64,000 nt of DNA from Fortiea sp. LEGE XX443 (GTDB taxonomy: Bacteria; Cyanobacteriota; Cyanobacteriia; Cyanobacteriales; Nostocaceae), in assembly GCF_015206815.1 (NCBI RefSeq), contig NZ_JADEXZ010000005.1, positions 1-64,000 on the forward strand. Reading direction: 5' to 3'. Positions 61,550 through 64,000 of this stretch are shown piece after piece; positions within the stretch are counted from its first letter, which is position 1; each line of letters opens with the position of its first letter. The position numbers and the translations under genes are program-made. The notes beneath the pieces are model-generated. The model was not told the origin of the DNA. It was given only the letters and a program-made list of their open reading frames with translations, and searched no databases.

Positions 61550-64000
61550 ATGAAACTTCCTTACAGAATTCACAAAACTATAAATCCTAAGCTTTATATT
61601 ACTTTATTAGCAACGACATTACTAGCTAATAGCTTTGTCCAACCGACTATAGCTCAAACCACACCAACATTAGCCGGTGCGGCGATCGACAACCAAGCAA
61701 CAGCCACGTACGAAGATCCCAACAATCCCAACGTACCAATCAATAGTACTTCTAACACCGTAAGAGTCACTATTGCAGAAGTAGCCGGTATCTCCATTGT
61801 TGCAGGTACGCCTGTAGATAACAACGGTGGAACTGTTCTCGTCAATGATCTCATCTACTTTCCGTTTACTATCACCAACATCGGTAACGATCCCACTCGC
61901 TTCCGACTTCCCAGCCAAGCAGGTATCACAGGGCCAGGTACACAAGGCACACTACAATATAGTACCGACAACGGGACAACATGGACCGATATTCCGCCTG
62001 TTGGATTCACTACATCTTCCATACCTGTGAATGGGACGATACAAGTCAGAGTCCCTGTAACTGTCAACTCCGGCGCAACATCTGGACAACAAATTCAAGT
62101 TACTTTAGGAGAAACTAACCCAGCTTTAACCGCGAGCAACTCTCCACGCACCGGATCGATTAATGATGCTAGAGACGTTTACACTGTAGATAACCCAGAT
62201 GGTACACCCGGCGGAGAAGTTACAGGTTCACCCGCTAACGGTGTAGTCGAAGGTAGTACCTCAGCTTCTATAACTGTTTCTGCAAAGAATTATTCTCTAG
62301 CTACCATACTCAAAACTCGTAGTATTTATAGCAATAACAATACACCAGCAGATATCACCGACGATACCATCACTTATAACCTGGGTTTGCGAGTTGAGTC
62401 TAGTGATCCTACAGGACAAAGCATCACTCCTGCACCTTTAGCTGGTTCCGTTGTACCAGGTCTTTCTGGCACAAATATTCTAATTTCCGATGCCATTCCA
62501 TCTGGGACACAACTAGCAGTAGCACCAACACCCCCCACTGGTTGGACTGTAGTTTACTCCACCACTGCTGTCACCACATCTGCAAATGCAGCCTCTTGGA
62601 CAAGTACAGCACCAGGAGATTTATCTACAGTCACGCGAATTGGTTTTGTTAAAACTACTGTAGATGGTAATTCCAGTACATATATACCAACTAATACAAC
62701 TGTTACTGGCTTCTCTATTCAAGTAAGAGTTAGAACAGGACAGACTGCACCTTTAACCATTGCCAACGTCGCGCAAGTATTTGGTAAAACACCAGACACC
62801 AATACTCCTGTACTTGACGAGTCTGGCGATCAAAATCCTAGCAACTTTGATGGGCCTCCAGGTAACATGACACCCCCAGCCAATACAGATACTAATGGGG
62901 ATGGTGTGCCAGACCAGTTACCACCTACTGTACCTGATGGTTATATTAATGACGCGAATGATTTGACAACAACCGGAACTGATACTAATGGCAATAATAC
63001 TGGCGATACTAGCAACCCAGGTGCAAACTTAGGTGGTGAAGCCAACGTATTTACAATCAGCGTGAACTCCCTCCTCAACGGGCCAAATAATTTTCCTGGC
63101 GCAGTTGGCCCGACAAATAACAATGATGATTTTACTAATAAATCTTCCAATGTTCCAGCTGGTCAGGTTCCAGGTACAACATTTGATCCAAACGTAGTTA
63201 GTTTTCCTAACACCGTTAGCAACACAGGTAATCAAACAGAAAATATTTCTTTATTGCCTACACCACCAGCAACCGCAGGTGACTTGCCTAACGGTACAGT
63301 TGTGACGATATCTGCTAACAACGGTACTACAACTGCTACTTATACCTACAATAACGGGGTCTTTACCTTTACAAATGGCACTGGTTTTGTGGGAGGCAAC
63401 CCAGTTAGCGCCGCAAACCCAATACGCATTGATAACGTAGCTTCCAATGGTACAGCTAACTATACTGTGAATATTGATCTGCCTAATGGTACTCCACCTT
63501 CAACCGATCCTAATATTCAACGCGGCTTCCCTGTACCAATCACAGCTTTTATTGACACCAATTTTAATGGTTTAGCTGATGACCTAGTGACAAACATCAC
63601 TATTAATCGCGTCTATACTGGCTTCTTGCAACTGATCAAACAGTCGCGGGTTTTACAAGGAGATGGGCCAGCTGTTCAAGGTGCTGACGGGACTTTGAGT
63701 ACAACACCAAAAACACCTGCACCGGGCAATATTATTGAGTACGTGATTCAGTACCGAAATATTTCTGAACCACAACCAGCTAATGGTTCAAACAATGTGA
63801 TTTTAAACGCTGGCAATGTAGTTATTACTGAAGATGGCACTGTGCTTCCCAATAATTGGGCAAGAGATAACGATAACAACAGTGTAATTGATACCAGTCA
63901 CGTGGTTGATTCAGCACAAGGAACTGGAACAATTAATTTTTTCAGTGGTAATCCTGCTACTACTGCTGCTACTAACCAAACTAGCGGGACTACGGCGGCA
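61550..64000 (+). CDS. Large secreted protein with DUF11-like repeats, 3' end beyond window
   Basis: Open for 817 codons to the end of the window, so incomplete at its C-terminus. A signal peptide ends near residue 36 (TLLATTLLANSFVQPTIAQ). The rest is Thr/Asn/Pro-rich with repeated units such as GTPVDNNGGTVLVNDLIYFPFTITNIGNDP and TPAPGNIIEYVIQYRNISE, the latter typical of conserved-repeat (DUF11-like) domains of cell-surface proteins. Gly-Asp-rich stretches (NTDTNGDGVPDQ, NNDDFTNK) look Ca2+-binding. No Cys-rich region or catalytic motif. Probably an exported or surface-displayed adhesin-like protein. Confidence 0.8.
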   Translation, partial: MKLPYRIHKTINPKLYITLLATTLLANSFVQPTIAQTTPTLAGAAIDNQATATYEDPNNPNVPINSTSNTVRVTIAEVAGISIVAGTPVDNNGGTVLVNDLIYFPFTITNIGNDPTRFRLPSQAGITGPGTQGTLQYSTDNGTTWTDIPPVGFTTSSIPVNGTIQVRVPVTVNSGATSGQQIQVTLGETNPALTASNSPRTGSINDARDVYTVDNPDGTPGGEVTGSPANGVVEGSTSASITVSAKNYSLATILKTRSIYSNNNTPADITDDTITYNLGLRVESSDPTGQSITPAPLAGSVVPGLSGTNILISDAIPSGTQLAVAPTPPTGWTVVYSTTAVTTSANAASWTSTAPGDLSTVTRIGFVKTTVDGNSSTYIPTNTTVTGFSIQVRVRTGQTAPLTIANVAQVFGKTPDTNTPVLDESGDQNPSNFDGPPGNMTPPANTDTNGDGVPDQLPPTVPDGYINDANDLTTTGTDTNGNNTGDTSNPGANLGGEANVFTISVNSLLNGPNNFPGAVGPTNNNDDFTNKSSNVPAGQVPGTTFDPNVVSFPNTVSNTGNQTENISLLPTPPATAGDLPNGTVVTISANNGTTTATYTYNNGVFTFTNGTGFVGGNPVSAANPIRIDNVASNGTANYTVNIDLPNGTPPSTDPNIQRGFPVPITAFIDTNFNGLADDLVTNITINRVYTGFLQLIKQSRVLQGDGPAVQGADGTLSTTPKTPAPGNIIEYVIQYRNISEPQPANGSNNVILNAGNVVITEDGTVLPNNWARDNDNNSVIDTSHVVDSAQGTGTINFFSGNPATTAATNQTSGTTAA

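Noticed and set aside
1-64000. tRNA and rRNA genes
   Set aside because: No conserved T-loop/acceptor patterns or rRNA blocks were recognised by eye; a covariance scan would be needed to exclude a tRNA.

Overview
The window is a stretch of cyanobacterial chromosome, most likely from a filamentous, heterocyst-type (Nostocales) organism. The direct signs are very frequent HIP1 octamers (GCGATCGC), heptameric short tandem repeats (TGAAGTA/TGAAGTG and TTACGAA types) between genes, many small palindromic and MITE-like elements, and cyanobacterial families such as a photosystem I accumulation factor, a TxlA/HCF164-like thioredoxin, acyl-ACP synthetase, DUF3172, DUF1822, DUF928 and YlqD. There is no rRNA or tRNA gene, so the genus cannot be fixed. 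No prophage, CRISPR array or intact transposase was seen.

Layout. 1-1.8 kb: accessory DNA with palindromic repeats, an HTH protein ending in an 11-C run, and small unknown genes. 2-6.1 kb: acyl-ACP synthetase, YlqD protein, an unknown protein and endonuclease V. 6.4-12.3 kb: SGNH hydrolase, CPA2 antiporter with UspA-like domain, AMIN protein and DUF3172 protein; the antiporter pair lies between exact 67-bp inverted repeats and the AMIN gene between MITE-like elements. 12.5-18 kb: ABC-2 permease, an HTH-like protein, methyltransferase, secreted propeller-like protein, YchF and a proline-rich miniprotein. 18.3-23.7 kb: a nucleotidyltransferase fused to a degenerate phosphomutase, HicAB, and a PSI accumulation factor. 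24-27.3 kb: MurT and GatD, separated by an opposing unknown gene. 27.6-32.3 kb: a membrane STAND ATPase with nine near-identical 40-residue repeats, then small unknown genes. 32.8-38.7 kb: aroA and the pstS-pstC-pstA-pstB phosphate system behind a clear three-repeat Pho box. 38.9-42.4 kb: CruG-like glycosyltransferase, a c-di-AMP (ydaO/yuaA) riboswitch, and an orphan membrane protein. 42.5-49 kb: rpiA, glutaredoxin-like protein, murE, a histidine kinase lacking its acceptor histidine, a three-gene retropepsin operon and ygfZ. 49.4-59 kb: TerB-like protein, cupin, the DUF1822 / CHAT-CHASE2 / DUF928 set, CHAD protein, DUF3616 protein, NIL-ferredoxin and TxlA. 59-64 kb: MoaD/ThiS-like carrier, threonine synthase and the first 817 codons of a large secreted protein.

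Most genes are housekeeping. The strongest candidates for new biology are: the c-di-AMP riboswitch leader with a MITE-like insertion ahead of the unknown membrane protein (40.27-41.92 kb); the overlapping retropepsin-like operon (47.03-47.71 kb), whose middle gene is only 46 codons; the CHAT-CHASE2 caspase-like/sensor set (51.4-55.7 kb); the STAND/40-residue-repeat protein (27.6-30.8 kb); and the kinase with Gln at the H-box. A recurring genomic theme is small repeats sitting exactly at gene 3' ends and supplying stop codons or C-terminal residues. All family calls are by eye from the translated sequence; no database search was run.
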